Part shown: piece after piece, positions 23,801-32,454 of the stretch | Layout of the letters: each line of letters opens with the position of its first letter | Position numbering within the stretch: the stretch's first letter is position 1 | Origin: Candidatus Daviesbacteria bacterium | GTDB taxonomy: Bacteria; Patescibacteriota; Microgenomatia; Daviesbacterales; UBA10151 | Reading direction: 5' to 3' | Assembly (NCBI GenBank): GCA_030648645.1 | Contig: JAUSHL010000036.1 | Coordinates: 1-43,092 of the forward strand | Length of the DNA stretch: 43,092 nt | Translations under genes and position numbers: made by a program | Notes under the pieces: model-generated | The model's input: only the letters and a program-made list of their open reading frames with translations | What the model was told of the DNA's origin: nothing | Database searches by the model: none

Positions 23801-24459
23801 CGAACAACACCTTGATTTTCCGGAACTACCGGACCAGACCATTCAAAAAGCTGAGCAGCTGAAGCCAAAGGAGAATTGACACAGCCGTGACTCATTGGAT
23901 GTCCAAAATTATTGTGCCAATAAGCCCCATGAATAGCAAATCCCTGATAGAAAAACATATTATGAGGAACATTGGGCAGATCATAAAAAGTTCCAATATC
24001 TCTATTGCCACCTGTCATCCTTTGTGCTCTGGTTTTATACCAGATAGAAAATTCCCCTTTGGGAGTGGGAAACCAAAGCCCTGAAGAAACAGGAAATTCT
24101 ATCACTACTCTATTCCCTTCATAAGCCCGAAGTTTTTGTTCATCTAAAGAGATATCAATCCATTTTTCTTCACCTTGAGCATTAACTGTACCCAATACTT
24201 GTGTATCATTATTTTTATTATTAAAATTGGCTGCCAGTGAAGTTTTTGGGTAATCAATTACCTCATTATTAAAAATAGCAGTTGTAGCTCCTTCATCAAA
24301 ACTACCATTGGATTTGACAATCTCATCAATATTGCAACAAGAAGTTGTTTTATCATTACTTACCCCAAGTTTATAGAAAACTTGTTGTTTTAAAGGCATA
24401 TAGGAAAAAATGGCAATTAATAATCCGGCTATTATCAATATGGGCAGAAACTTATGCAT
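23758..24459 (-). CDS. L,D-transpeptidase (YkuD)
   Basis: A 233-residue membrane-anchored protein: N-terminal helix (FLPILIIAGLLIAIFSY), a linker containing TQVLGTVN, and a YkuD catalytic domain from about 97 with HGAYWHNNFG (His177) and SHGCVN (Cys193). It forms 3-3 peptidoglycan cross-links or attaches proteins. The last 13 codons (ASPENPGTRVVVH) are present as three further copies downstream. The upstream side is divergent to the beta-helix gene with 83 bp between. Confidence 0.9.
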   Translation of the reverse strand: MHKFLPILIIAGLLIAIFSYMPLKQQVFYKLGVSNDKTTSCCNIDEIVKSNGSFDEGATTAIFNNEVIDYPKTSLAANFNNKNNDTQVLGTVNAQGEEKWIDISLDEQKLRAYEGNRVVIEFPVSSGLWFPTPKGEFSIWYKTRAQRMTGGNRDIGTFYDLPNVPHNMFFYQGFAIHGAYWHNNFGHPMSHGCVNSPLASAAQLFEWSGPVVPENQGVVRASPENPGTRVVVH

Positions 24460-24542
24460 CTACTCTATTGTGCAGGATTTATAACATATTAGTCAAGGTG
24501 TACATTAGGACATTTTAGGTATAAAATAAAAAAACCAAGGAA

Positions 24543-25667
24543 ATGTTTAAAGAAAAATATCTTCCCAAAATACACTGGTTTTTGCGTTTTGTAATTGTTA
24601 TTTTTTGTCTGGCATTAATGTGGTTTTTTATAGCTTATATTATCCCCAATATTTTACCTGTGAAGAATGTTTCAAATACTTCTAAATTTGGTTTTGTTTC
24701 TCGAAATGAAATTTGGAGTGGAGATATTAAAATAATTGGAGATATCTGGGCATTGCCCGGAACAACAGTAACTATTGCTCCAGGAACAAGGGTGTTAATA
24801 GCTGATCATGGTGACCGTTCAAATATGCATTTTTTTCCGGCTGATTTGAGATCAGGTCTAAATACTAAAGAAGAAAGTTTTGGAGTTAGAAATGGAGAAT
24901 TATTTTGGGATGAGGGTCAAAAAATTTCTTTAAGCTTTGCAAAATTATATGCAATTGGTACAAAACAACAACCTATTATCATTAAATCTGATGTACTGTA
25001 TCCACCCAGTCCTTATGATTTTAATTTATTTTCAATGGGATCTGGAATTTTTAGCAATGTTAGAATGTCCAATTACAGAAGATTTCAAATTGGTAGTGAT
25101 GTTTCTGTTAGAGATAGTGAATTTAAAAATGTAGCCGAATGTTCAATCTGCGTAGAATATGATACTAAACCTACGATTGTCAATAATCTTTTTGAAAATT
25201 CTTTGCGGGAGTATATTTTGATTGAGGGAGCTTCTCCAAAAATTTCGGATAATTGGTTTATGGCCTCAAAAGGCAAGGGCATTGTTGTTGATCCTAAAAC
25301 TATTGGTACTCCTTTAATTTATTATAATAATTTTGAAATGCCGGGACAAATTGCCATTGAATTTTTGGGAGGGGCTGAAGATAATGGGGGGGCAATTTCG
25401 TTTAATAATTTTGCCGGGGCGAGCATTATTCAAATTCCCTGTGACTCAAAAGTTAAATTGAATCAAAATTTAATTAAAGGAGTAATTAAATTTTCCCATT
25501 CCGGAAATTGTGTTGGTGATTTTATAATCGGATCAAATTATTGGCAGACTACCGATAAAAAAGCAATATTAAATGAAAAAATAGTTGATAAAGAAAAAGG
25601 TTTTAACGTTTTATTACCTTCGATTTTAAAAAATGATTCTCAAGTTCAAGTTGGAAAAAGAAACTGA
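24543..25667 (+). CDS. Membrane-anchored right-handed beta-helix protein
   Basis: A 374-residue protein with an N-terminal helix (FVIVIFCLALMWFFIAYII). The body shows right-handed beta-helix repeats from about 60: WALPGTTVTIAPGTRVLI, QQPIIIKSDV, NVRMSNYRRFQIGSDVSVRDSEF, TIVNNLFENS, KISDNWFMAS, NNFEMPGQIAIEF. Such folds bind or cleave polysaccharides or act as surface structure. No catalytic residues can be assigned. The start ATG follows AAGGAA, a modest Shine-Dalgarno, and TATAAA lies about 20 nt upstream. Confidence 0.7.
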   Translation: MFKEKYLPKIHWFLRFVIVIFCLALMWFFIAYIIPNILPVKNVSNTSKFGFVSRNEIWSGDIKIIGDIWALPGTTVTIAPGTRVLIADHGDRSNMHFFPADLRSGLNTKEESFGVRNGELFWDEGQKISLSFAKLYAIGTKQQPIIIKSDVLYPPSPYDFNLFSMGSGIFSNVRMSNYRRFQIGSDVSVRDSEFKNVAECSICVEYDTKPTIVNNLFENSLREYILIEGASPKISDNWFMASKGKGIVVDPKTIGTPLIYYNNFEMPGQIAIEFLGGAEDNGGAISFNNFAGASIIQIPCDSKVKLNQNLIKGVIKFSHSGNCVGDFIIGSNYWQTTDKKAILNEKIVDKEKGFNVLLPSILKNDSQVQVGKRN

Positions 25668-25696
25668 TTGCAAGCTTTTTGAAAAGATGATATAAC
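25668..25696 (+). promoter_or_regulatory. Promoter of the cyclophilin gene, leaderless type
   Basis: TTGCAA, 17 bp, TATAAC; ATG 4 nt later at 25701. Confidence 0.5.
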
Positions 25697-25700
25697 AAAT

Positions 25701-26411
25701 ATGTCTTCTTCCTGCCTCAATAACATGAGTCAAAAGCATGTAGTAATTATTTTTGTTATATTGATTTTGGTGGGTATTGGAACTGTAATTATCAGTAATG
25801 CTAAAAGTACTATTGAAAAGAAATTACAGGTAACAAATACTGCCAAAATAACACCAACGAAGACGCCGGAAGAAGTAATTTTTAGTCAAAATGCACAAAG
25901 TACTCAAACACAACAAGTAATGAATAAAAAACAAATTAAACAATATCCACAATTTCCTGGGGAGTTATCGTCAGCTGATATAGAAAATAAAGAAGCGGTG
26001 ATCGAAACTAATAAAGGTGTTATTGAAATGGAAATTTATCCTGAGGCGACTAAATCTGCTTCAAATTTTATTTTTTTGGCGGAAGATAAATTTTATGATG
26101 GATTAACTTTTCATCGGGTTGAGCCTGGCTTTGTGATTCAAGGAGGAGATCCTTTGGGTAATGGCCGTGGCGGACCAGGATATCAATTTGCCGATGATCC
26201 GGTAACGCGTAAATATGATCGGGGAATTGTGGCAATGGCCAATTCCGGTCCCAATACTAATGGTTCTCAATTTTTTATTATGTTGGCAGATAATTCTTCT
26301 TTACCTCCGCAATATTCTATTTTTGGAAAAGTTGTATCCGGAATGGATATTGTTGATAAAATTAAAGTTGGAGATATTATGAATAAAATTTCTATTATTG
26401 ACAGACGGTAG
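25701..26411 (+). CDS. Membrane-anchored cyclophilin-type peptidyl-prolyl isomerase
   Basis: A 236-residue protein: membrane helix (HVVIIFVILILVGIGTVII), linker, then a cyclophilin domain from about 90 with FIFLAEDKFYDGLTFHRVEPGFVIQGGDP, GPGYQFADD and MANSGPNTNGSQFFIML (active-site FHR...QGGDP and NGSQFF). It catalyses prolyl isomerisation of exported proteins. A second start, MSQKHV, at 25725 would shorten the product by eight residues; the promoter position favours 25701. Confidence 0.9.
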   Translation: MSSSCLNNMSQKHVVIIFVILILVGIGTVIISNAKSTIEKKLQVTNTAKITPTKTPEEVIFSQNAQSTQTQQVMNKKQIKQYPQFPGELSSADIENKEAVIETNKGVIEMEIYPEATKSASNFIFLAEDKFYDGLTFHRVEPGFVIQGGDPLGNGRGGPGYQFADDPVTRKYDRGIVAMANSGPNTNGSQFFIMLADNSSLPPQYSIFGKVVSGMDIVDKIKVGDIMNKISIIDRR

Positions 26412-26447
26412 TAATTTTAGTTAAGTTATTAGAGCAAAATATTTATA

Positions 26448-29400
26448 ATGACAAAAAGAGCAGAAAAACAACTTACGCGTGAACAAGCTTGGGAAATCGG
26501 GAAAAATATTTCCCCTGTGCCAAATGATTTAAAGAATCCGGAGTTATCAGAAACTGCTCTTTATATTAGTAAAACAAGATATGCCAAAAGAGATATAAGT
26601 GGAAATCCGGATGAGACTGCCAAAAGTATGTTTTGGAGAGTAGCTTACAATATTGCCTGCGCAGATTTACAATTTGATGCCGATAAAAAGCATTTGGATG
26701 AAACTGCCAAAACTTTTTATCTGGCAATGGCTTCTCAAAAATTTATTCCCAATACTCCAACTTTGCTTAATGCCGGTAAACCAATGCAACAACTTTCGGC
26801 CTGTTTTGTTTTGCCGATTGAAGATGATATGAAATCAATTGGTAAAACTTTAGTGGATATGATCATGATTCATAAATCAGGTGGGGGTTGTATCTCAGCA
26901 GATGCCAGAGTTTGGAGTACTTTTTGTGGCATAGAACCAATTGAAGTGTTATTTTCTCGAGCTACAGCAGATGGTCGAAAAGGTATACCGCAAGGTTTAG
27001 GTATTGCTTATGATATTAAAGACCTGAATATTGAGACTGTTTCCATGGACCCAAAAAATGGCAAAACAGGTTTAAAAAAAGTCTCTCATGTTTGGCAATA
27101 TAATGTGCCTATGGAAGATCAATTAATGGTAACTACAGTTGAAGGTACATTGGTTCAAACTAGCCGTTGGCATCCTTTTATGGTAATAAAAGGGACAAAA
27201 ATAATCAAAGTTAGAGCTGATGATCTAGTCTCTGGTGATATTGTTCTTGGTCCGGATAAAGCAGATGAATATTGGCCTTGGAAAGAACAGAGAAGTGTTA
27301 GAGATATAAAAATAGATTCAGATTTTGCCTGGTTGATTGGTTTTACTTTAGGTGACGGATCATTTGGTTATGTTCCTTCTCTTCGACAATACAGAGTACG
27401 TTGGTTTTCCGGCACCAAAGATGTTCTCGAAAAGGTTCAAAATGTACTCGCTAAATTAAACATCAAAGTATCAATCCAAAAAGATCACAGGGGACTACTG
27501 AGTGTGGCTACTTTGAATCAAAAATTTGTTCATAGTCTATTGGAAGCATGTGGATTGGAAAAATTTGGTCCAAAAGATAGTCTAATTAGAGTACCTGAAA
27601 TAATTTCCAAGTCTCCACTTCAAATAATAAAAGCTTTTTTAGCAGGTCTTTTGGATAGTGATGGTTATGTAGCAGGTGATGGTAGTCCTTCTTATTGCAG
27701 TGTTTCTCAAGCAATGATTGAGGATTTAGCAGCTATGGTTTCCCTTTTAGGTTATCATTCATCTACGAAGACGAAAAATCCTTATGGAAAAGGTAAGTTG
27801 CCAACTTATATTATCCAAATTTGTCCTCTGCCACAAGTTAATCAATTAGCGGTGGATCTGACACCATATATGGCTAATGATTTGCGTAAGGGTAGACTTC
27901 AAAGTTCATCGCGAAGACAAACTGCTTTGCCTTTAGATTTTAGATTGTGGAGGGACACATTAGTTAGATTTGGCTTATCTATTGTCAGAGGAACTAAAAG
28001 TAAAGGCAGGGGGATATGTGCAGACCAGCTTTCTGTGTGGGCATCCCATAATCGGGTTAATCGTGATGACATTGATTTTATTGCTAAGCGTCTTTATAAA
28101 AAAAATAAAGCTTTATCTGTTTTACTTGAGCGAATTGCTAAAACAGGTCAAGAGATTAAGACAATAACTAAAGCACCTGTCGCAAAAACTTATTATGATT
28201 TATCGGTTGATAAATGGAATACCTATGCTGCTGGTCAGTCTGGTTTATTGATGATCCATAATACAGGTTTTTCTTTTTCTAGCTTGCGACCATATGGTGA
28301 TACTATTGCTTCATCCGGCGGAACAACTGTCGGTCCAACTTCTTTTTTGCAAGCTTATAATGATGTAACTTCTCAGATTAAACAGGGTGGAGTAAGAAGA
28401 GGAGCAAATATGGGGATTTTACATATCACTCATCCTGATATTTTAAGATTTGCAGTGATGAAAGTTGATGAATTTTCCCTGACTAATTTCAATATTTCCG
28501 TATCAGTTACAGAAGATTGGATGAAACAGGTGCAACTTGATAGTAAATATGTGGTAGAGGAACCGCAGTGGGATGAAATTATTGAAGAAATCAAAACTGC
28601 TGAGGCAATCCGTGATGTTGATTTAAAATTAAAAAAAGTTGAAGATGGAGTCAAGAAATTATATGAATTGGTCAAGTCAACTCACGATGATGAAGGCTAT
28701 GAACTTATTAATCCCCGAACCGGCAAGGTCACAGATAAGTTAAATGCCAAAAAAGTCTTTTTGCTTATTACGCAACTAGCTTGGCATTATGGTGATCCGG
28801 GGATGATTATAATTGATCGGATTAATAATTCTAAGGCTAATCCGACTCCTTCTTTGGGTATGATTGAATCAACAAATCCGTGCGTTACAGGAGATACACT
28901 AGTTGCTACGGAGGATGGTTGGAAACGTGTTGATAAGATCAAAATAGGTGTACGTATAAGTACAGTGCTGGGAAGTGGTCTAGTGAATAAAATTGAATTT
29001 CACAAGAATTGTTCTGTTTTTCGGGTAAAGTTTTCTGATGGTGCGGAAGTGAAAGTAACAGCAGCACATCAGTTTCATGCAATTGTACGTGAAGAGAGAA
29101 TAAAAAATTCTGCTAATAAAAAATTTACTCCACTAAGACTTGATCAATTAAAAGTGGGAGATATGGTAAGAGTTGCTCCTGCCTTTATGCCAGATAAGCC
29201 TGTATTGGATTTACCGAATGGATGGAGTGAAAAAGAATATGGATTTTTTTTAGGGGTTTTATTAGGAGACGGCTGTATAACACAAACTTCTATTGAAAGG
29301 AATGTAGTTAAAATAGCAGTTAATACTGAGGAAAAGGAATGGACTGAAATAATTCGAAATATTTTAAAGAAGGCTGGATCTAGGTTTGTTAGTTTGGATA

Positions 29401-31523
29401 CCAGTGGAGGATTATCAGCTAATTTGACTGTTCAAAATAGTAATGGAGCTGTACTTTTAGTTAAACAATCATACCTTAAACCAGCATATTCTTATGAGAA
29501 ATATATTCCAGAGGAATATTATCAAACAAACAGAGAATTTCTAACAGGACTTTTAGATGGACTATTTAGCACAGACGGAAATGTAAATTTAACAAGTACT
29601 CACCCGTCTTTAAGATTAAAAACTACCAGTAAACAATTAGCCTTGGGTATTCGAAGAATCTTACTTTATTTTGGAATTCATGGAAGGATTGTAACTATTA
29701 AAAAAGTTGCAGATAGTCATATTGGTAAAAGAATTATTATTTCTAAACATCAACAATATGAAGTAATAATTTCTGGAGCGAGTATGAAAATTTTTGTGCA
29801 ACAGATTAGTCTTTCTCATCCAAATAAACAAAAAAAGACGCATGATGCACAACTAAAATTTGCTTTAACCGGTAATACTTGGTTAACTCAGATTGTTTCT
29901 ATTGAACCGGTTGGTGTAGAAAAAGTTTATGATTTGTATGAGCCGGTTTCGGATACATGGAATACAGAAGGTGTTATTTCTCGTGGATGTGGTGAACAAC
30001 CACTGCTTCCTTATGATGCCTGCACTTTAGGGGGAATTAATGTTGGGAAACATGTAAAAAATGGGGCAATTGATTGGGAAACTTTAGGGGAGACTATAAA
30101 ATTAGCCGTGCATTTTTTAGATAATATCTTGGATATGAATAATTATCCGATCCAAGCTGTTAATGATATGACCAGACAAATTAGAAGAATTGGTTTGGGA
30201 ATGATGGGTTTTGCAGATTTATTGGTGCAATTGGAGATTGGATACAACACTGATGAAGCTCTAAAAATGGCAGAAGAAATAATGGGGTTTATTAATGAAA
30301 AAGCCAGACTTGCCAGTATCGAACTTGCTAAGGTGAGAGGCACTTTTTTGGCTTGGAATGGTTCAATCTATGATCCAAAAAGTCAATATTTTAAAGGGGA
30401 AAATTTAAAAGTAAGAAATGGAGCAATTACCACTATTGCTCCAACAGGTACAACTTCAATGTTGGCTGATGCATCTTCCGGTATTGAGCCTTATTTTGGT
30501 ATTTCTTATGCTAAAAATACTATTGAAGGAAAAAGACTGTTTAATACCAATTCTTTTTTCTTGAAAATAGCACAGGATGAAGGTTTTTATAGTGAGGAAT
30601 TATTGGCCAAGATTGAAGAAAATCATGGATCAGTACAAGGGATTGATGAAGTTCCCCTAAAATGGCAGAAAGTTTTTGTGGTATCTCATGATATTTCACC
30701 TCTCTGGCATGTCAAAATTCAGGCAGCTTTTCAAAAACATGTTGATAATGCAATTTCTAAGACCATTAATTTTTCTCATGATGCCACAGTTGAAGATGTC
30801 AGAAAAGTTTATATGATGGTTTATGAGCTGGGGTGCAAAGGAGTGACTATTTATAGAGATGGATCCAGAGAGAAACAAATTTTAGAAACTAAAAAAGATA
30901 GTTCATATTATGATCAATTAACTGCGGGAACAGTAGTTAAATCAAATGGAATAGCAGTTGAAGCACAGGATACTTTAGGAGAAAGACCAATGATACTTCG
31001 GGGCAGAACTTACAAAATTAATACTCCGGTAGGTGAGGCTTTTGTCACCATAAACCGGGATAATAAAGATCAATTATTTGAAGTATTTGTTACAATTGGC
31101 AGGGCAGGGATGCACACATCAGCCGATGCTGAAGCTATTGGTAGGTTGGCATCTTTGGCTCTCCGGAGAATTTCCCGGACTGATGCTAATTCAATTGCCA
31201 GAAAAATTGTTGGCCAATTAAAAGGGATTGGGGGATCTTCACAAATTGGTTTTGGTAAAGAAAGAGTGATGAGTTTGGCTGATGCTATTGCCAAAGCTTT
31301 ATCAGAGGAATTATCTTTGTTGGAATCTACCGGAACAGAAAAAAGTCAGGCTGAAGTAATACCTTTGGGTTTGACAACTGAAGAAACAAATGGGGTACAG
31401 GAAAATTTAGTGACTTCGGTGGAAAAAGTGGTAGCTGATTTTTGTCCGGAATGCGGTCAGGCAACATTTGTCTTTACTGAAGGATGCAAGAAATGTCACA
31501 GCTGTGGGTATTCAATGTGCTAA
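26448..31523 (+). CDS. nrdJ: Adenosylcobalamin-dependent ribonucleotide reductase with two inteins
   Basis: A 1691-residue precursor. The exteins (about 864 residues) form a class II reductase that makes deoxyribonucleotides with AdoCbl: ...LSACFVLP (redox Cys), HKSGGG/TGFSFSSLRP, STNP/CGEQPLLPYDACTLG (catalytic thiyl Cys and partner), APTGTTSMLAD and a C-terminal zinc-ribbon (CPECGQ...CHSCGYSMC). Intein 1 is residues 148-605 and intein 2 is residues 812-1180, both with LAGLIDADG endonuclease motifs. Cobalamin supply fits the corrinoid adenosyltransferase at 33193. No B12 riboswitch is seen in the 36-bp upstream gap. Confidence 0.95.
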   Translation: MTKRAEKQLTREQAWEIGKNISPVPNDLKNPELSETALYISKTRYAKRDISGNPDETAKSMFWRVAYNIACADLQFDADKKHLDETAKTFYLAMASQKFIPNTPTLLNAGKPMQQLSACFVLPIEDDMKSIGKTLVDMIMIHKSGGGCISADARVWSTFCGIEPIEVLFSRATADGRKGIPQGLGIAYDIKDLNIETVSMDPKNGKTGLKKVSHVWQYNVPMEDQLMVTTVEGTLVQTSRWHPFMVIKGTKIIKVRADDLVSGDIVLGPDKADEYWPWKEQRSVRDIKIDSDFAWLIGFTLGDGSFGYVPSLRQYRVRWFSGTKDVLEKVQNVLAKLNIKVSIQKDHRGLLSVATLNQKFVHSLLEACGLEKFGPKDSLIRVPEIISKSPLQIIKAFLAGLLDSDGYVAGDGSPSYCSVSQAMIEDLAAMVSLLGYHSSTKTKNPYGKGKLPTYIIQICPLPQVNQLAVDLTPYMANDLRKGRLQSSSRRQTALPLDFRLWRDTLVRFGLSIVRGTKSKGRGICADQLSVWASHNRVNRDDIDFIAKRLYKKNKALSVLLERIAKTGQEIKTITKAPVAKTYYDLSVDKWNTYAAGQSGLLMIHNTGFSFSSLRPYGDTIASSGGTTVGPTSFLQAYNDVTSQIKQGGVRRGANMGILHITHPDILRFAVMKVDEFSLTNFNISVSVTEDWMKQVQLDSKYVVEEPQWDEIIEEIKTAEAIRDVDLKLKKVEDGVKKLYELVKSTHDDEGYELINPRTGKVTDKLNAKKVFLLITQLAWHYGDPGMIIIDRINNSKANPTPSLGMIESTNPCVTGDTLVATEDGWKRVDKIKIGVRISTVLGSGLVNKIEFHKNCSVFRVKFSDGAEVKVTAAHQFHAIVREERIKNSANKKFTPLRLDQLKVGDMVRVAPAFMPDKPVLDLPNGWSEKEYGFFLGVLLGDGCITQTSIERNVVKIAVNTEEKEWTEIIRNILKKAGSRFVSLDTSGGLSANLTVQNSNGAVLLVKQSYLKPAYSYEKYIPEEYYQTNREFLTGLLDGLFSTDGNVNLTSTHPSLRLKTTSKQLALGIRRILLYFGIHGRIVTIKKVADSHIGKRIIISKHQQYEVIISGASMKIFVQQISLSHPNKQKKTHDAQLKFALTGNTWLTQIVSIEPVGVEKVYDLYEPVSDTWNTEGVISRGCGEQPLLPYDACTLGGINVGKHVKNGAIDWETLGETIKLAVHFLDNILDMNNYPIQAVNDMTRQIRRIGLGMMGFADLLVQLEIGYNTDEALKMAEEIMGFINEKARLASIELAKVRGTFLAWNGSIYDPKSQYFKGENLKVRNGAITTIAPTGTTSMLADASSGIEPYFGISYAKNTIEGKRLFNTNSFFLKIAQDEGFYSEELLAKIEENHGSVQGIDEVPLKWQKVFVVSHDISPLWHVKIQAAFQKHVDNAISKTINFSHDATVEDVRKVYMMVYELGCKGVTIYRDGSREKQILETKKDSSYYDQLTAGTVVKSNGIAVEAQDTLGERPMILRGRTYKINTPVGEAFVTINRDNKDQLFEVFVTIGRAGMHTSADAEAIGRLASLALRRISRTDANSIARKIVGQLKGIGGSSQIGFGKERVMSLADAIAKALSEELSLLESTGTEKSQAEVIPLGLTTEETNGVQENLVTSVEKVVADFCPECGQATFVFTEGCKKCHSCGYSMC
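26889..28262 (+). mobile_element. NrdJ intein 1 (458 residues)
   Basis: It begins with Cys (CISADARVW) after HKSGGG and ends LLMIHN before TGFSF, so Cys1, His-Asn end and Thr +1 are canonical. The homing endonuclease motifs are LIGFTLGDGSF and FLAGLLDSDGYV. The insertion is in the conserved GGG/TGFSFS site of the reductase. Confidence 0.93.
28881..29987 (+). mobile_element. NrdJ intein 2 (369 residues) with atypical C-terminus
   Basis: It begins CVTGDTLVATEDGW after STNP and contains the block B-like VTAAHQFHAI and the LAGLIDADG motifs FFLGVLLGDGCI and LTGLLDGLFSTDGNV. The end reads VYDLYEPVSDTWNTEG then VISRG before CGEQPL: the last two residues are Arg-Gly rather than His-Asn. The +1 Cys is the catalytic Cys of the reductase. 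Confidence 0.88.
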
Positions 31524-31526
31524 AAT
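31521..31526 (+). promoter_or_regulatory. Extended -10 box overlapping the nrdJ stop
   Basis: TGCTAAAAT, with the ATG of the zinc-finger gene 6 nt downstream at 31533. Confidence 0.4.
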
Positions 31527-31532
31527 AGTTAT

Positions 31533-31895
31533 ATGGTCATAGAAACTGGAAGTTCTTCACATATTAAAAAAAGATCATCCTCTAAAGATTTGTTGAAAAT
31601 GGAGGTAATAATTGAAACGGATCCTTCCTTATTATTGCCCCCAGAGTGTCCTTTCTGTGATGCAATTATGGTTAAGGGTGTAGAAGTTTTTAAACAATAT
31701 GGTAGGTTGATAAATGTTGTAGCTAACAATTTTCCTGAATATGAATGTTTAGAATGTGGTATAAAAGTGTATGATTCCCGAGCTCTTTTAGAGTTTAAAA
31801 AGAAAGAATTAGCTATACGCAGACAATATGAAGAAAGAGGTTCTATTAGAATTATACAAGGAGAAATTCGCAATATTCTTGGGCATATCCATTAG
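31533..31895 (+). CDS. YgiT/MqsA-type zinc-finger protein
   Basis: A 120-residue protein with two CxxC knuckles (ECPFCDA and YECLECGIK) around a short beta segment NVVANNFPEYECLECG, as in YgiT-type zinc-finger domains that form the N-terminal half of MqsA antitoxins. The expected HTH domain and an MqsR toxin are missing. The remainder is helical and charged. It is possibly a DNA- or RNA-binding accessory protein. Confidence 0.6.
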   Translation: MVIETGSSSHIKKRSSSKDLLKMEVIIETDPSLLLPPECPFCDAIMVKGVEVFKQYGRLINVVANNFPEYECLECGIKVYDSRALLEFKKKELAIRRQYEERGSIRIIQGEIRNILGHIH

Positions 31896-31910
31896 TTTGG
31901 AATATTTAGC

Positions 31911-31932
31911 TTTCCACCCCAAAGGTGGATGC
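31911..31932. repeat. TTTCCACCCCAAAGGTGGA hairpin
   Basis: Hairpin in which CCACC pairs with GGTGG. A related degenerate form lies at 32355. Confidence 0.55.
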
Positions 31933-31938
31933 ACATTT

Positions 31939-31966
31939 AGCCTCCCAGACGTCCTCTTGCGAGGCT
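31939..31966. repeat. Palindromic repeat family A, copy 5 (degenerate)
   Basis: AGCCTCCCAGACGTCCTC then TTGCGAGGCT; the right arm is altered. Confidence 0.75.
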
Positions 31967-31987
31967 ATAGTATGTATTAAATTTTCT

Positions 31988-32033
31988 GTCATTGCGAGGA
32001 GTCCTCAGTTTGTCGAAGGACGACGAAGCAATC
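31988..32033. repeat. GTCATTGCGAG repeat family, half copy
   Basis: GTCATTGCGAGGAGTCC...GACGAAGCAATCT; the second half is missing. Confidence 0.8.
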
Positions 32034-32077
32034 TAATTCATTTTTTGTTTAGATAATGAAATTATCACAAATTTTGC

Positions 32078-32083
32078 TATACT
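32078..32083 (+). promoter_or_regulatory. Extended -10 box before the CBU_0592-like gene
   Basis: TGCTATACT with 7 nt to an ATG at 32091, suggesting translation starts there and not at 32111. Confidence 0.4.
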
Positions 32084-32090
32084 TAAATAA

Positions 32091-32335
32091 ATGAAAACAA
32101 ATTTAATTGAATGGGGGGGTGGTATGGAACTGTTGCAATAGTCATGGCTTTTGCCTTATCCAGTTTCTCCCTCATTAAACCAACAGATTTAATTTACCAA
32201 TTCCTAAATCTTACCGGTGCGGTAGGGATAGTTTTAGTTTCTTTATCCAAAAAAGCTTACCAACCAGCAGTTTTAAATATAATCTGGACATTTATAGCTT
32301 TGATTGCAATTATAAAAATCTTTTTTAATAACTAG
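32091..32335 (+). CDS. CBU_0592-like small membrane protein, probably frameshifted at a G7 tract
   Basis: The track ORF 32111-32335 gives WYGTVAIVMAFALSSF...LNLTGAVGIVLVSLSKKAYQPAVLN, matching the CBU_0592 type of small membrane protein with two to three helices. Its ATG has no signal, whereas the ATG at 32091 (MKTNLIEWG) sits 7 nt after TATACT but is in another frame, joined through GGGGGGG at 32113-32119. One more or two fewer G would give one continuous reading frame. This may be a sequencing error, a decayed gene or a phase-variable tract. Confidence 0.55.
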
Positions 32336-32392
32336 ATTGTTTCTTTGGTTTTAGCTTTCTACCCCAATGATTGGACGCACAAAACTGTTCAA

Positions 32393-32452
32393 ATATCCTT
32401 AGGTGTTAGTACAATTCCACCCCCGGTAGTACAATTCCACCCCCGGGGTGGA
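32393..32452. repeat. REP copy downstream of the RAYT gene (duplicated palindrome)
   Basis: ATATCCTTAGGTGTTAG then two tandem ACAATTCCACCCCCGG units, ending GGGGTGGA. Confidence 0.88.
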
Positions 32453-32454
32453 GC

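Noticed and set aside
23647-23862. 71-residue plus-strand ORF
   Set aside because: It is made of translated tandem repeats and the antisense of the L,D-transpeptidase end.
26412-26447. Cobalamin riboswitch before nrdJ
   Set aside because: Only 36 bp separate the genes, and there is no B12-box-like sequence there or before the adenosyltransferase at 33193.
31529-31873. Minus-strand 114-residue ORF
   Set aside because: The plus-strand frame has paired CxxC zinc knuckles and a promoter; the minus frame shows no domain.
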